Assembly: GCA_946894095.1 (NCBI GenBank)
Contig: OX335642.1
Coordinates: forward strand, 11,171,021-11,235,020
DNA from: Incurvaria masculella
Taxonomy: Eukaryota > Arthropoda > Insecta > Lepidoptera > Incurvariidae
Reading direction: 5' to 3'
DNA length: 64,000 nt
The position numbers and the translations under genes were made by a program. Positions 59,601 through 61,769 of this stretch are shown here, piece by piece. The first letter of the stretch is position 1. The number at the start of each line of letters is the position of its first letter. The notes under the pieces are model-generated. The model saw nothing but the letters and a program-made list of their open reading frames with translations, had not been told where the DNA came from and did not search any database.

Positions 59601-60915
59601 ATTGCAACTACGGTTATGGCGAGTGCAATAGGCAGTTACGTATATTAAGTGTTGGGGCACACATGCTTATTTAATGATCTCGAAAATGGCTACATTGATG
59701 TGGTCCTTAGACTTGTCTCATTATGATGTTATAACCAGTGATATGTAAAAGGTATGTAGTCATTGCAATGTACAGCCGATGCAATGGCCAGTAGGTACAT
59801 AAAATGTTCCTTAAGAACGTGGGAATGTTGTAAGTAACTGGACATGGATGGCTAATATCACACCTACTGTCATGACATTAGCCTGACAGGCCACGTGGGA
59901 TATAGTTCCTAGCCAGGACCTTCCTTGTGCAAGATTCAACATTGCGTCAAATTACACTGGACGAAAACATACATTAAAAAAAAATAATTAAATTAATTTT
60001 CTCTTTAGAGAAAAAAAGATTTCCTTATTTTGTCTAAGAAAAACGTGTGTGTTTTTAGTGGCCGTTGCAACACTCTGTATATGACAATGATTGTAACTGG
60101 ATAATGATAACATTTGACAAATCCGAGTGCATAGACAGTTTATTGTAAATTTACTAAGTGGATGGCAACGTGACATAAAGGGAATACGCATTCGTCTCTA
60201 ATTCCGGTGTAAGTATTGGCATTTAGTGACATAAAAATACATGACTAGAAAATCGCTATAAAGCCTTAAAATATATATCACGTTTTCAACGGGAGGAAAT
60301 ATACCTCCACATTGACATCCATTTAATTTTGAGAAGGAAGATTTTGATAAATATGTTTTGTTAGGGATCTATAAATGACTTCATAACCAGACATATAGCG
60401 AAGTTGTCATATATTACGTATAAAATGTGTCTGTAAATGAAGTATTTATAAACTCTGAAATATTGTTTAAATAATATGGAATGTTTCTAACTGAGTATTA
60501 TTTATATCCGGATATATCAAACCAAACTGTGCCAAAATATCCTAAAGGCCTCCTTGGGCCAATCTCCACAAAAGTGTCCTACTTCTTTGTTGCCAATTAT
60601 TCGGACGTCAATTTCTTAGACCCCGCGCGATTCAGTCGTCACTATACATTTTGAGAGGAGCGGTGTCCAAGTAGCCGCGTGGCGTCTAAGAAATTGGCGA
60701 CGAAGAATCCGTAGCGGTCTTAACGCAAGTTCTTTGTGTCGGCTCGCAGGTTCGCTGTGTACCGGCGGCGGCGCGAGTTCACACTGAGCCGCGAGGGGGC
60801 GCGGCTGCTGCGGCGTGACATCACGGGCGGCGTTGGCGGCGGCGGCTCCAGCCGACCCTTCACCGAGCTGCGCAGCATGGACTCCGACGCGCGCCGCAAC
60901 GGCAAGCCGCGGTGA
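1047..60915 (+). CDS. Treh-2: Trehalase, membrane-bound type (whole gene, 14 joined exons)
   Basis: Alpha,alpha-trehalase (GH37) hydrolyses trehalose, the main insect blood sugar, to two glucoses. The joined frame of 2094 nt encodes 697 residues. Seen in order: signal peptide (about 1-30), signature 1 [14 protein letters not shown] (177-190), PNGGR (223-227), GPRPESY (296-302), ESGWDF (330-335), signature 2 [10 protein letters not shown] (478-487), [17 protein letters not shown] (542-558), Ala/Gly-rich linker (580-620), hydrophobic helix (about 621-647) and an RRRR tail from 648. By family knowledge D334 is the acid, E546 the base, and R180, R227 and R298 bind substrate; all are present. N-glycosylation sequons are at N61, N76, N343 and N349. 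The membrane helix distinguishes Treh-2 from soluble Treh-1. Introns range from 0.5 to 17.9 kb. The alternative C-termini are unresolved. Confidence 0.93.
1195..1390 (-). mobile_element. LINE 3'-end relic next to exon 1
   Basis: The minus strand reads [17 protein letters not shown] and [13 protein letters not shown], the C-terminal RLWNxLP...FNLxxFKxRxN pattern seen after the RT domain of insect LINEs. It lies just inside the exon 1 donor (1172), so intron 1 starts almost directly in transposon-derived sequence. Confidence 0.55.
1445..1862 (-). mobile_element. SINE with tRNA-derived head (shared-body family)
   Basis: On the minus strand: a tRNA-like head with A box near TAGCCTAGTGGC and B box GGGTTCAATACC (about 1790-1855), then the body found at about a dozen places in this window (recognised by GGAAGGTCCTGGCATGGC), and an A-rich tail at the low-coordinate end. 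Confidence 0.8.
1863..2690. other. intron 1 sequence with no recognised feature
   Basis: AT-rich intronic sequence. The words GGTTCT/GAACC and GGTTCA/CGAACC recur between 2160 and 2360 without a clear unit. No gene seen. Confidence 0.5.
2694..2878. repeat. degenerate minisatellite, unit about 30-40 bp
   Basis: Five to six diverged copies of a unit like TAAGGCTGATGAGGAGTGGG followed by AATAGGAGTA. The minus-strand open frame through it is low-complexity Leu/Ser/Tyr and not a gene. Confidence 0.75.
2996..3312. mobile_element. MITE-like element with nested inverted repeats
   Basis: Outer inverted repeat: ACAGGCAAGAGAGTGATTAA (about 2997-3016) against TTAATCACTCTCTCGCCTGT (about 3292-3311). Inner one: GACGTTTAGTTGCATTTC (about 3021-3038) against GAAATGCAACTAAACGTC (about 3108-3125). 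No coding capacity. Confidence 0.65.
3400..3660. other. GC- and CpG-rich island in intron 1
   Basis: Strikingly GC-rich (many GCGGCG and CGCGCG words) in an AT-rich intron. No exon is convincing. It could be an alternative promoter or 5' UTR region of the trehalase gene, or the end of a captured element. Confidence 0.3.
3778..3828. repeat. perfect 35-bp palindrome flanked by 8-bp direct repeats
   Basis: Stem CACAGAGCAGACAACC (3786-3801), loop CGA, stem GGTTGTCTGCTCTGTG (3805-3820). It is exactly flanked by CATTCAGC at 3778-3785 and 3821-3828. Confidence 0.9.
4105..4272 (+). mobile_element. fragment of the TTAA element family
   Basis: It matches the right part of the intact copy at 46799-47340 (shared words CGGACCTTAT, ACAATGCCAATGGTCATCA, TGATCAAATAAAGC, TATGGGGAG). 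Truncated on both sides. Confidence 0.65.
4335..4882 (-). mobile_element. foldback element with arms of about 140 bp
   Basis: Arms at about 4338-4475 and 4745-4880 are inverted copies. They share GAGGTC[AG]CGACA, ATGGCTGAA and ACCACTTGG-type words. The whole is an inverted-orientation relative of 7521-8227. No open frame of note. Confidence 0.75.
5050..5440 (-). mobile_element. SINE with 5S-like head, interrupted by another SINE end
   Basis: Minus-strand copy of the shared-body SINE: tail near 5050, body at 5115-5250. A 5S-like head relic (reverse of GGTCACCCATCCAAAACC) lies at about 5392-5430. It is interrupted at about 5253-5338 by the 3' end of a plus-strand member. Confidence 0.75.
5253..5338 (+). 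mobile_element. 5'-truncated SINE tail inserted in another SINE
   Basis: ACCTAGTTCCCATGTGGTGT to CCAGTTACATAAAAAAA is the family's tail in the opposite orientation. The outer copy resumes right after the A run. Confidence 0.7.
5832..6301 (-). pseudogene. Gypsy-type LTR retrotransposon relic (integrase C-terminus and LTR edge)
   Basis: The minus strand reads [14 protein letters not shown] (about 6075-6120), the hallmark after the GPY/F module of Ty3/Gypsy integrases. A frameshifted [11 protein letters not shown] and stop follow, then a GGCAGGGGGG polypurine-like tract (about 5962-5971) and probable LTR sequence. Upstream in minus direction, [12 protein letters not shown] fits the end of the integrase. 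Multiple frameshifts; not functional. Confidence 0.55.
6440..6560. promoter_or_regulatory. GC-rich island with CRE and palindromic E-box
   Basis: Contains a full CRE TGACGTCA (6496-6503) and the 10-bp palindrome GTCACGTGAC (6510-6519), 6 bp apart, in a GC-rich patch of intron 1. These would bind CREB/ATF and bHLH-ZIP factors if used. Function is inferred only from the motifs. Confidence 0.3.
7116..7412 (-). mobile_element. GTCC-tract repeat element
   Basis: Non-autonomous lepidopteran repeat running from TTTTTAGGATTCCGTACCC to CGCACTTGGCCGGTTTTT, with a (GTCC)n tract at about 7173-7198. It is inserted in the TTAA element, whose sequence resumes at 7414. Confidence 0.85.
7521..8227 (+). mobile_element. 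foldback element containing a 154-bp tandem duplication
   Basis: Inverted arms at about 7525-7670 and 8095-8222, related to 4335-4882. It is inserted between CATTGTCT and GTTTTGTGGACA of the TTAA host element. Confidence 0.75.
7698..8005. repeat. perfect 2 x 154-bp tandem duplication
   Basis: 7698-7851 and 7852-8005 appear identical (GTCTGCAAATAATGCAGC to AAAAACCGACTGG). The lack of differences means a very recent duplication or an assembly artefact. Confidence 0.9.
8421..9621. other. intron 1 sequence, G13 run only
   Basis: No gene or known element seen. A run of 13 G lies at 8983-8995. The rest is AT-rich. Confidence 0.5.
9622..9893 (-). mobile_element. GTCC-tract repeat element
   Basis: Same family and orientation as 7116-7412: TTTTTAGGGTTCTGTACCC, (GTCC)n tract near 9680, end TTGGCCGGTTTTT. 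Ends 158 bp before exon 2. Confidence 0.85.
10052..10189 (+). CDS. Treh-2: Treh-2 exon 2 (residues 42-88)
   Basis: The acceptor GTTGTCCGCAG ends at 10051 and the donor CAG|GTTCGT starts at 10190. It encodes the conserved N-terminal trehalase segment ([20 protein letters not shown], then KTFVDMK), with sequons at N61 and N76. The GC-rich exon sits in a 360-bp gap between a GTCC-tract element and a SINE. Confidence 0.93.
10275..10628 (-). mobile_element. SINE with tRNA-derived head
   Basis: Shared body (reverse of GTGCCATGCCAGGA) with a tRNA-like head at 10575-10625 (reverse of GGCTTGGAAAGCAAG and TTACGAGCCGATC). It begins about 85 bp after the exon 2 donor. Confidence 0.75.
11370..11612 (+). 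mobile_element. SINE relic, plus strand, inside the Transib-like element
   Basis: The body is recognised in forward orientation (GGTAGGGTGAATTCCGCCC, GGTTGGTATCATCACC, GTCGAAGCG). The head is diverged. Confidence 0.6.
11693..11994 (+). mobile_element. GTCC/GGAC-tract repeat element inside the Transib-like element
   Basis: AAAACCGGCCAAGTGCTAGT to TACGGAACCCTAAAAAA with a (GACG)n tract at about 11908-11931. Plus orientation. Confidence 0.85.
12040..12430 (-). mobile_element. SINE with 5S-like head inside the Transib-like element
   Basis: Tail near 12040, body 12105-12250, and the head (reverse of GGTCACCCAGCCAGAACC and CTACCGAGGC) at 12313-12400. It matches the 5S-headed copies at 21645 and 31826. 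Confidence 0.75.
14485..15036. other. intron 2 sequence, nothing recognised
   Basis: AT-rich flank right of the Transib-like element. Open frames are short with no family resemblance. Confidence 0.5.
15037..15500. mobile_element. TTAA-flanked MITE, copy 1
   Basis: Ends GGCCCTGGTACTAGCCAA and the inverse of TTGGCTAGTCCTAGCGCC, flanked by TTAA (15033-15036 and 15501-15504). About 464 bp, non-coding; a near-identical copy lies at 37113-37569. TTAA targeting points to piggyBac-type mobilisation. Confidence 0.9.
15505..16335. other. rest of intron 2 with a GC-rich patch
   Basis: A CpG-rich patch at 15655-15790 (CGTCGTCGCCGTCGCGTCGC) and a hairpin-like CTTCTGCTAG...CAAGCAGAAG near 15815-15840. 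No supported gene. Confidence 0.4.
16336..16448 (+). CDS. Treh-2: Treh-2 exon 3 (residues 88-126)
   Basis: The acceptor TTGCCGTTTCAG ends at 16335 and the donor CCTG|GTACTG starts at 16449. It encodes [19 protein letters not shown] and an acidic WTATDW segment, as expected between the N-terminal block and the catalytic barrel of insect trehalases. It leaves one base of codon 126. Confidence 0.92.
16449..17511. other. intron 3 with an RFX-type X-box
   Basis: AT-rich intron with no repeat recognised. GTTACCATGGCAAC at 17448-17461 is a perfect palindromic X-box (RFX consensus), 50 bp before exon 4. Use is unproven. Confidence 0.35.
17512..17667 (+). CDS. Treh-2: Treh-2 exon 4 (residues 126-177)
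   Basis: The acceptor GGCCCTGCAG ends at 17511 and the donor CCCG|GTGAGA starts at 17668. It encodes [17 protein letters not shown] and ends NPVIVP, with one base of the first Gly of signature 1. That signature (PGGRF...) is split across intron 4. Confidence 0.94.
17752..17868 (+). mobile_element. truncated tRNA-headed SINE, plus strand
   Basis: Head with TCGTAGGTCAGGGG as A-box region and AGGTTCGATCC as B box, followed by TTTCTCTTTCTGAGTTGGAT, which also follows the tRNA heads of the reverse copies at 39010 and 1445. The body is missing. Confidence 0.65.
18185..18350 (+). CDS. Treh-2: Treh-2 exon 5 (residues 178-232), signature 1
   Basis: It completes trehalase signature 1 ([14 protein letters not shown], with substrate-site R180) and carries [10 protein letters not shown] with R227. 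The acceptor is GATTTATTTTCCAG and the donor is ATGAG|GTATGT at 18351. If the donor is skipped, the frame runs through a duplicated piece of this same exon to a TAA at 18451-18453. Confidence 0.97.
18363..18448 (+). pseudogene. partial duplicate of Treh-2 exon 5 inside intron 5
   Basis: The bases from 18363 repeat exon 5 from 18219 at an offset of 144 bp (48 codons). They keep [18 protein letters not shown], then lose 6 bp and diverge. I count roughly 8 substitutions in about 90 bp. The copy stays in frame with unspliced exon 5 and ends in TAA. It has no acceptor of its own, so it is probably a non-functional fragment. Confidence 0.85.
18568..18596. repeat. 12-bp stem hairpin
   Basis: CGAGTGAGTGTG and CACACTCACTCG separated by 5 bases, in intron 5. 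Confidence 0.7.
18600..19317. other. rest of intron 5
   Basis: AT-rich, then a more GC-balanced stretch (19070-19300) with short open frames. No recognisable domain. Confidence 0.4.
19318..19470 (+). CDS. Treh-2: Treh-2 exon 6 (residues 233-283)
   Basis: The acceptor GGGTGTGCAG ends at 19317 and the donor CACAA|GTTAGT starts at 19471. It encodes [19 protein letters not shown] followed by [20 protein letters not shown], the conserved helix-rich part of the (alpha/alpha)6 barrel. Confidence 0.95.
19591..19673. repeat. near-perfect hairpin of about 34-bp arms
   Basis: ATACTGCCCAACTTATTCAA continuing AAGACGGTAA pairs with the inverse ending CTTTTGAATAAGGAGGGCAG then TAT. Small snap-back MITE or structured RNA in intron 6. 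Confidence 0.75.
19723..19750. repeat. C-rich tract
   Basis: Runs of C broken by single G, A or T; G-quadruplex-capable on the minus strand. Confidence 0.7.
20210..20370 (+). repeat. 3' fragment of a common lepidopteran repeat
   Basis: Ends TAGCGCGAGCGAAGCCACGG then GCAAAAGCT, a sequence I associate with the 3' ends of dispersed repeats in moth genomes. Identification is from memory of the motif. Confidence 0.35.
20371..21213. other. rest of intron 6
   Basis: AT-rich; no feature recognised. Confidence 0.4.
21214..21291 (+). CDS. Treh-2: Treh-2 exon 7 (residues 284-309)
   Basis: A short exon encoding [21 protein letters not shown]298 in GPRPESY matches the third conserved substrate-binding Arg of GH37. 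The acceptor is TTGTGTGTGCAG and the donor is GCAGC|GTGAGT at 21292. Confidence 0.95.
21645..22085 (-). mobile_element. SINE with 5S rRNA-derived head, split by a LINE tail
   Basis: On the minus strand the head reads CTCCGAAGTTAAGCAACG then CTTGGATGGGTGACC (about 21993-22050), the internal-promoter part of 5S rRNA. The shared body and an A-rich tail (T run at 21639-21650) follow. A LINE 3' end is inserted at 21846-21911. Confidence 0.85.
21846..21911 (+). mobile_element. LINE 3' tail with (ATT)n inserted in a SINE
   Basis: TTGACAATTTATGGACC, GGGTCTGCCAATAAACAAT and an (ATT)n run interrupt the SINE between CGGGCGG and AACCCTACC. ATAAA flanks both sides, as a short target duplication would. 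Confidence 0.65.
22086..23912. other. rest of intron 7
   Basis: AT-rich. No gene, repeat unit or structured element recognised. Confidence 0.4.
23913..24025 (+). CDS. Treh-2: Treh-2 exon 8 (residues 310-347), catalytic Asp
   Basis: It encodes [21 protein letters not shown]334 in ESGWDF is the expected catalytic acid. The acceptor is GATGCATGCAG and the donor is AAAG|GTACGT at 24026. Its last 70 bp and the start of the next intron have been copied several times in tandem immediately downstream. Confidence 0.95.
23955..24800 (+). repeat. 112-bp tandem array made from the end of exon 8 and its splice donor
   Basis: The donor sequence GGTACGTCGTAG recurs at 24025, 24137, 24249, 24361, 24473, 24585 and 24697, exactly 112 bp apart. 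An eighth, decayed unit runs to about 24800. Each unit is about 70 bp of exon 8-like coding sequence (CTGAAGGCGGCCGC... to AACAAAG) plus about 42 bp of intron start. Units 3-6 are almost identical. The true exon differs from them (for example TTCGTG against TTCATG, GGCACC against GCCACC). In-frame readthrough from exon 8 meets TAG within four codons of the donor. Long minus-strand open frames here are by-products of the period. Confidence 0.95.
24801..25972. other. rest of intron 8
   Basis: A short (GA)n run near 24880-24894 and a region rich in TTTGGGTTTT/AAACTC words (24990-25120). No gene recognised. Confidence 0.4.
25973..26139 (+). CDS. Treh-2: Treh-2 exon 9 (residues 348-403)
   Basis: The acceptor TTCTTGCCTGCAG ends at 25972 and the donor AAG|GTAATA starts at 26140. 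It encodes [20 protein letters not shown], a conserved trehalase block with the N349 sequon, and ends in phase 0. Confidence 0.95.
26140..26930. other. intron 9
   Basis: AT-rich, no feature recognised. Confidence 0.4.
26931..27101 (+). CDS. Treh-2: Treh-2 exon 10 (residues 404-460)
   Basis: The acceptor GGGGCGGCAG ends at 26930 and the donor AAG|GTGAGT starts at 27102; both ends are phase 0. It encodes [20 protein letters not shown] and [10 protein letters not shown], which match the conserved trehalase W-x-D and P-L-W blocks. Confidence 0.95.
27405..27958 (+). mobile_element. TTAA element, 5'-rearranged copy
   Basis: 27476-27958 matches the copy at 46799-47340 and ends GGGCCACC before TTAA (27959-27962). 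The left terminus is missing. Instead, 27405-27470 repeats an internal piece in inverse orientation (GTGGTCGTGGTTTACTTTTA). Confidence 0.75.
27963..28835. other. intron 10 sequence, nothing recognised
   Basis: The 65-codon plus-strand open frame at 28423-28620 has no recognisable domain and no flanking splice sites. Confidence 0.4.
28836..29128 (+). mobile_element. GTCC/GGAC-tract repeat element
   Basis: Plus orientation, slightly 5'-truncated (starts CAAGTGCGAGTTGGACTCGC) with a (GACG)n tract near 29040-29067. Ends TACGGAACCCTAAAAAAA. Confidence 0.85.
29240..29515 (+). mobile_element. older LINE reverse-transcriptase fragment, left part
   Basis: Broken frames read GFRYGR, EKAYDHV and [16 protein letters not shown]. 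These fit RT motifs of LINEs of the type with RQGCVMSPWLFN. It pairs with 34062-34235 across the Jockey insertion. Confidence 0.6.
29552..29597. repeat. (TA)n microsatellite at the Jockey element's 3' end
   Basis: About 45 bp of TA repeats directly beyond the LINE's short 3' UTR, so probably grown from its tail. Confidence 0.85.
29623..32578 (-). pseudogene. Jockey LINE ORF2 (endonuclease and reverse transcriptase), broken
   Basis: The AP-endonuclease N-terminus reads STWNING and LLLSETH (32540-32460). A deletion or shift precedes [10 protein letters not shown], then the SINE. The domain resumes and carries GSSDHTPI near 31665. RT motifs: [53 protein letters not shown] and YADDAAI (about 30300). 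From 31842 to 29623 one frame is kept, apart from stops at 31186-31188, 31024-31026, 30628-30630 and 30532-30534. Not functional as it stands. Confidence 0.85.
31815..32209 (-). mobile_element. SINE with 5S rRNA-derived head inside the Jockey LINE
   Basis: Nearly identical to 21645-22085 without the LINE-tail insertion. The head (reverse of CACCCATCCAAGACC and GCTTAACTTCGGAG) is at 32110-32200 and the A-rich tail is at 31806-31830. Same orientation as its host. Confidence 0.9.
32575..33705 (-). pseudogene. Jockey LINE ORF1 (gag-like nucleic-acid-binding protein), frameshifted
   Basis: Begins [13 protein letters not shown] at 33705. After a frameshift near 33170 it carries a zinc knuckle [14 protein letters not shown] (about 33060-33100), then CVKCAGGH. 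A second shift near 33010 leads to [12 protein letters not shown] and a C-terminal segment ending ISKIH at 32575. CCHC knuckles preceded by EDPKKK are typical of Jockey-clade ORF1. The stop overlaps the start region of ORF2. Confidence 0.8.
34062..34235 (+). mobile_element. older LINE reverse-transcriptase fragment, right part
   Basis: The plus strand reads [20 protein letters not shown] then LQMMVS, and further on [14 protein letters not shown]. This is the RT catalytic YADD block and the following KINxSKT block, the expected continuation of 29240-29515. Confidence 0.75.
34534..34749 (+). CDS. Treh-2: Treh-2 exon 11 (residues 461-532), signature 2
   Basis: It contains the exact second trehalase signature [10 protein letters not shown] (478-487) after [11 protein letters not shown]. 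The acceptor GCACTCGGCAG ends at 34533 and the donor AAG|GTACCT starts at 34750; both ends are phase 0. A SINE begins about 40 bp after the donor. Confidence 0.97.
34788..35880 (-). mobile_element. SINE with 5S-like head, split by a foldback element
   Basis: Body at 34788-34950 (GACCATCGTTCATTCAATGC). The head resumes after the insertion as CAAGGCGTCACGCCACTGGG at 35840-35865. It starts about 40 bp after exon 11. Confidence 0.75.
34952..35836. mobile_element. foldback element with arms of about 215 bp and a GC-rich core
   Basis: Left arm 34952-35165 and right arm 35622-35836 are inverted copies (TTATATAAGGTGAGTTTAAA at the ends, AACAACTTTTGCTAAGAATG inside). The 455-bp core is unrelated to the arms and GC-rich near 35530-35600. 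It is inserted in the head of a SINE. Confidence 0.85.
36300..36720 (+). mobile_element. LINE reverse-transcriptase relic
   Basis: The plus strand reads [24 protein letters not shown] and [12 protein letters not shown] in shifting frames: RT motifs A, B and C of a CR1/Jockey-type LINE. Confidence 0.75.
37113..37569. mobile_element. TTAA-flanked MITE, copy 2
   Basis: Same element as 15037-15500 in the same orientation, flanked by TTAA at 37109-37112 and 37570-37573. Confidence 0.9.
37750..37870. other. GC-rich patch before exon 12
   Basis: CpG-rich stretch about 100 bp upstream of exon 12. No splice-flanked frame. Confidence 0.35.
37964..38072 (+). CDS. Treh-2: Treh-2 exon 12 (residues 533-568), catalytic Glu
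   Basis: It encodes [20 protein letters not shown] then [13 protein letters not shown]546 is the expected catalytic base in the Gly-rich loop. The acceptor is preceded by a (GT)n run (GTGTCTCGCACAG) and the donor is GGAG|GTGAGT at 38073. It leaves phase 1. All catalytic elements are complete by this exon, so later exons only determine the C-terminus. Confidence 0.96.
38073..39009. other. intron 12, left part
   Basis: AT-rich; no feature recognised. Confidence 0.4.
39010..39370 (-). mobile_element. SINE with tRNA-derived head
   Basis: The minus-strand head reads TGGTATAGGGGCTAG (A box region) and GGTCTGGGTTCAAATCC (B box) at about 39310-39366. The shared body and tail follow. The best-preserved tRNA head of the family here. 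Confidence 0.85.
39371..42370. other. intron 12, middle part
   Basis: AT-rich, no gene recognised. CCATACCATTCCGTCC near 40632 and GGACGGAATGG near 41384 hint at the ends of a decayed inverted-repeat element. Confidence 0.3.
42371..42485 (-). mobile_element. SINE body fragment
   Basis: Diverged copy of the shared body (TTAGGTGCCTCGCTAGGAC, AACTGGATGGAACAACA). No head. Confidence 0.45.
42655..42877 (+). CDS. Treh-2: Treh-2 exon 13 (residues 569-643), linker and membrane helix
   Basis: It begins DSLSAVDAF, continues through an Ala/Gly/Glu-rich linker encoded largely by GCG and GGC codons, then a hydrophobic stretch [19 protein letters not shown]. The donor CTCGG|GTGAGG starts at 42878. If it is not spliced, the same bases read GGG TGA and end the protein at residue 643, close to the length I expect for lepidopteran Treh-2. 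Spliced to exon 14 the frame continues as GFAVYRRRR. Confidence 0.85.
43167..44099 (+). mobile_element. mariner transposon with internal deletion
   Basis: Terminal repeats ATAGGTCGGGGAAAAAGTCT and, inverted, TTAGGTTGGGGAAAAAGTTT, with TA at 43165-43166 and 44100-44101. It contains both ends of a transposase gene but lacks the middle. Lies 290 bp downstream of Treh-2 exon 13. Confidence 0.92.
43349..44022 (+). pseudogene. mariner transposase, middle deleted
   Basis: The N-terminal paired-like DNA-binding region ([20 protein letters not shown], later SGRPITDKM and [14 protein letters not shown]) runs to about 43742. It then joins [15 protein letters not shown] and [16 protein letters not shown] with a frame change. 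The last motif carries the third catalytic Asp. The first two catalytic Asp lie in the missing part, so no active enzyme. Confidence 0.92.
44102..45930. other. intron 13, left part
   Basis: AT-rich; no gene recognised. A splice-flanked 62-bp segment at 44251-44312 is out of phase for Treh-2. Confidence 0.4.
45934..46006 (+). CDS. candidate alternative Treh-2 exon (mutually exclusive with exon 13)
   Basis: 73 bp between GAATGTAG and CG|GTATGT, GC-richer than its surroundings. Entered from exon 12 it stays open ([20 protein letters not shown] then PSPS) and leaves phase 2, exactly what exon 14 needs. Entered from exon 13 it stops at once (GGC GAT GTC TGA). The acceptor's pyrimidine tract is weak. 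It would replace the membrane helix. A chance open segment is possible. Confidence 0.3.
46799..47340 (+). mobile_element. TTAA element, most complete copy
   Basis: Flanked by TTAA (46795-46798, 47341-47344) with ends GGTGACCCAACCCGGC and, inverted, GGTGGCCCAACCCGC. 542 bp, no gene. Reference copy for 4105, 6842 and 27405. Confidence 0.88.
47345..48339. other. intron 13 sequence, unassigned
   Basis: A GC-richer patch (47370-47540; CTAGGAGACTAGGACGCC) looks transposon-like but no motif identifies it. A short hairpin GAGCCCGTGAGGTCTTC / CACCTCACGGGCTC lies near 48078-48110. Confidence 0.35.
48340..48440 (-). mobile_element. SINE body fragment
   Basis: Diverged shared body (GGAACTAGTTGCCATGCCAG). 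Head lost. Confidence 0.45.
48733..49345. repeat. two adjacent inverted-repeat (foldback) units
   Basis: First unit: ATTGGCGTTTACGGCAAACC then GATCGACTGGCGTTTTC (about 48748-48786) is inverted at about 49012-49054. Second: ACCTAAATTGACGTTTTC (about 49096) is loosely inverted at about 49310-49330. They share a core rich in AACGGCAACGTC words. Confidence 0.65.
49902..49976. repeat. long hairpin, about 33-bp stem
   Basis: ATGATGTATGTACATACATT then TCGCTATG pairs with CATAGCGAAATGTATGTACA then CACATCAT across a 7-base loop. Pre-miRNA-sized, in intron 13. Confidence 0.8.
50000..55390. other. intron 13, middle part
   Basis: Mostly AT-rich. A stretch at 52045-52140 (TAGATGGCGCCATGG...AACTCCTCAACAATTT) is related to 59530-59640, so a dispersed repeat. 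A GC-rich patch at 54650-54810 holds an open minus-strand frame ([32 protein letters not shown]), origin unknown. Confidence 0.35.
55395..55690 (-). mobile_element. CR1-like LINE 3'-end relic
   Basis: The minus strand reads [49 protein letters not shown] and [10 protein letters not shown] in shifted frames. This is the C-terminal signature after the RT of CR1-type LINEs. Confidence 0.75.
55700..58015. other. intron 13, right-middle part
   Basis: AT-rich. A TATA-like ACTATAAAAAG near 57091 with a pyrimidine-rich stretch after it could be an LTR or cryptic promoter. No gene recognised. Confidence 0.3.
58020..58310 (-). mobile_element. possible tRNA-derived SINE of another family
   Basis: The minus-strand head reads TATTGGCTGGTGTAATAAT (A-box region) and CAAGTTCGATTCCCGG (B box) at about 58232-58300, with an unrelated body below it. 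Confidence 0.45.
58328..58546 (+). mobile_element. GTCC/GGAC-tract element, 5'-truncated
   Basis: ATAGCGGCAAAATAAATACA, GACAGACGGACGTACGGAC and TACGGAATCCTAAAAA identify it. Confidence 0.75.
58640..58720. other. GC-rich patch in intron 13
   Basis: CpG-rich stretch without splice-flanked frame. Confidence 0.3.
59832..59975 (-). mobile_element. SINE 3' part (tail and body)
   Basis: Tail and body words (ACTGGACATGGATGGCTAAT, AGCCAGGACCTTCCTTG); head missing. Confidence 0.6.
60602..60704. repeat. inverted repeat just before exon 14
   Basis: CGTCAATTTCTTAGAC (about 60606) and GTCTAAGAAATTGGCG (about 60687) form a stem about 45 bp before the exon 14 acceptor; possible effect on splicing. Confidence 0.5.
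60750..60915 (+). CDS. Treh-2: Treh-2 exon 14 (residues 643-697), cytoplasmic tail
   Basis: The acceptor GTGTCGGCTCGCAG ends at 60749. Its phase completes the GG left by exon 13, giving a helix followed by [10 protein letters not shown], a standard stop-transfer pattern. The tail continues with [30 protein letters not shown] and NGKPR, then TGA at 60913-60915. The codon-like GC content fits the other exons. CG|GTGAGC at the stop is also a good donor, so the gene may continue. Confidence 0.75.
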
Positions 60916-61570
60916 GCGGGGCGATGCCGCTGCCCCCAACCTCGTCGGGAGTGCAAAGCTGCCCATCGAAATATGTAGATAGTCGTTACCGCCATTTCCG
61001 TCTCCTTATTTTGCTCTTCGAATTTTCTTTGGTCCTGATTTCGGTCTTTAGTCCATTCAGTCCATTCATTGGGTGCCTTCACTAATGCTAGCAAAGAAAA
61101 GAAACCTAGGTACCTAATCTTTTTCATCTTAAATATTGCATAGATTTTTTTATGCAATAACAAAATTGGGTCGAATGAACTGTAGAACAAAATGCGAAAA
61201 CTGCTAGAGGGAAATATCGCAGGCGGTGATTTGCATATTTGAAAATATTATGGATAGTAATGACCATTGTTATATAATTTACTAACTTAATATAAAATTA
61301 ACCAAAAGCAACTGTTACATGTGTCAAAAGTAACATTTCCTCTGAATAAAATGTGCACTCTGGTTCCTCTGCACTGCAGCAAACTGAAAATGATTTTGAT
61401 ATTTTTATGTTTAGCCAAGTCCCGCATGTAATGACCACACTATGACATTATTAAGATAATAGCTTTCATTATAAGAAATGGTGCACATGGTCAATCAATC
61501 CAGTCAGCTAAATCTGATCTACTGTTTTAGTATCTACGCTTGTCAAGACCAAATATTAGTTCAATTTAGG
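60916..61570. other. 3' flank of exon 14
   Basis: AT-rich; contains the AATAAA at 61345. Otherwise nothing recognised. Confidence 0.4.
61345..61350 (+). terminator. candidate poly(A) signal AATAAA for Treh-2
   Basis: It is a canonical AATAAA about 430 bases after the exon 14 stop, followed by a GT-containing stretch. It is a plausible 3' end if exon 14 is terminal; not proven. Confidence 0.35.
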
Positions 61571-61574
61571 CGTA

Positions 61575-61765
61575 CACTATAAACTCGATTAACTGAGCTA
61601 ATGTGGACTGACCCTTCCTCCCATAATCGAAAATTTTGGATAATCGAGACTTCCAAGACTTTATCCAAGAGCCATTCGTCTGAAGCAGAATTCGAACTTG
61701 CAACATCGGGCTTATATATCCGCTGCTTTAACCACTGGGCTATCGAGACAGATACGTCAGCCAAC
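61575..61765 (-). mobile_element. tRNA-derived SINE
   Basis: The minus-strand head reads GATAGCCCAGTGGTTAAAGC (A box) and CAAGTTCGAATTCTGC (B box) at about 61685-61750. The stems do not form a proper tRNA, so a SINE rather than a tRNA gene. Confidence 0.65.
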
Positions 61766-61769
61766 GAAT

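Noticed and set aside
61685..61750. tRNA gene
   Set aside because: A and B boxes are present but acceptor and anticodon stems do not pair; the sequence continues as a SINE.
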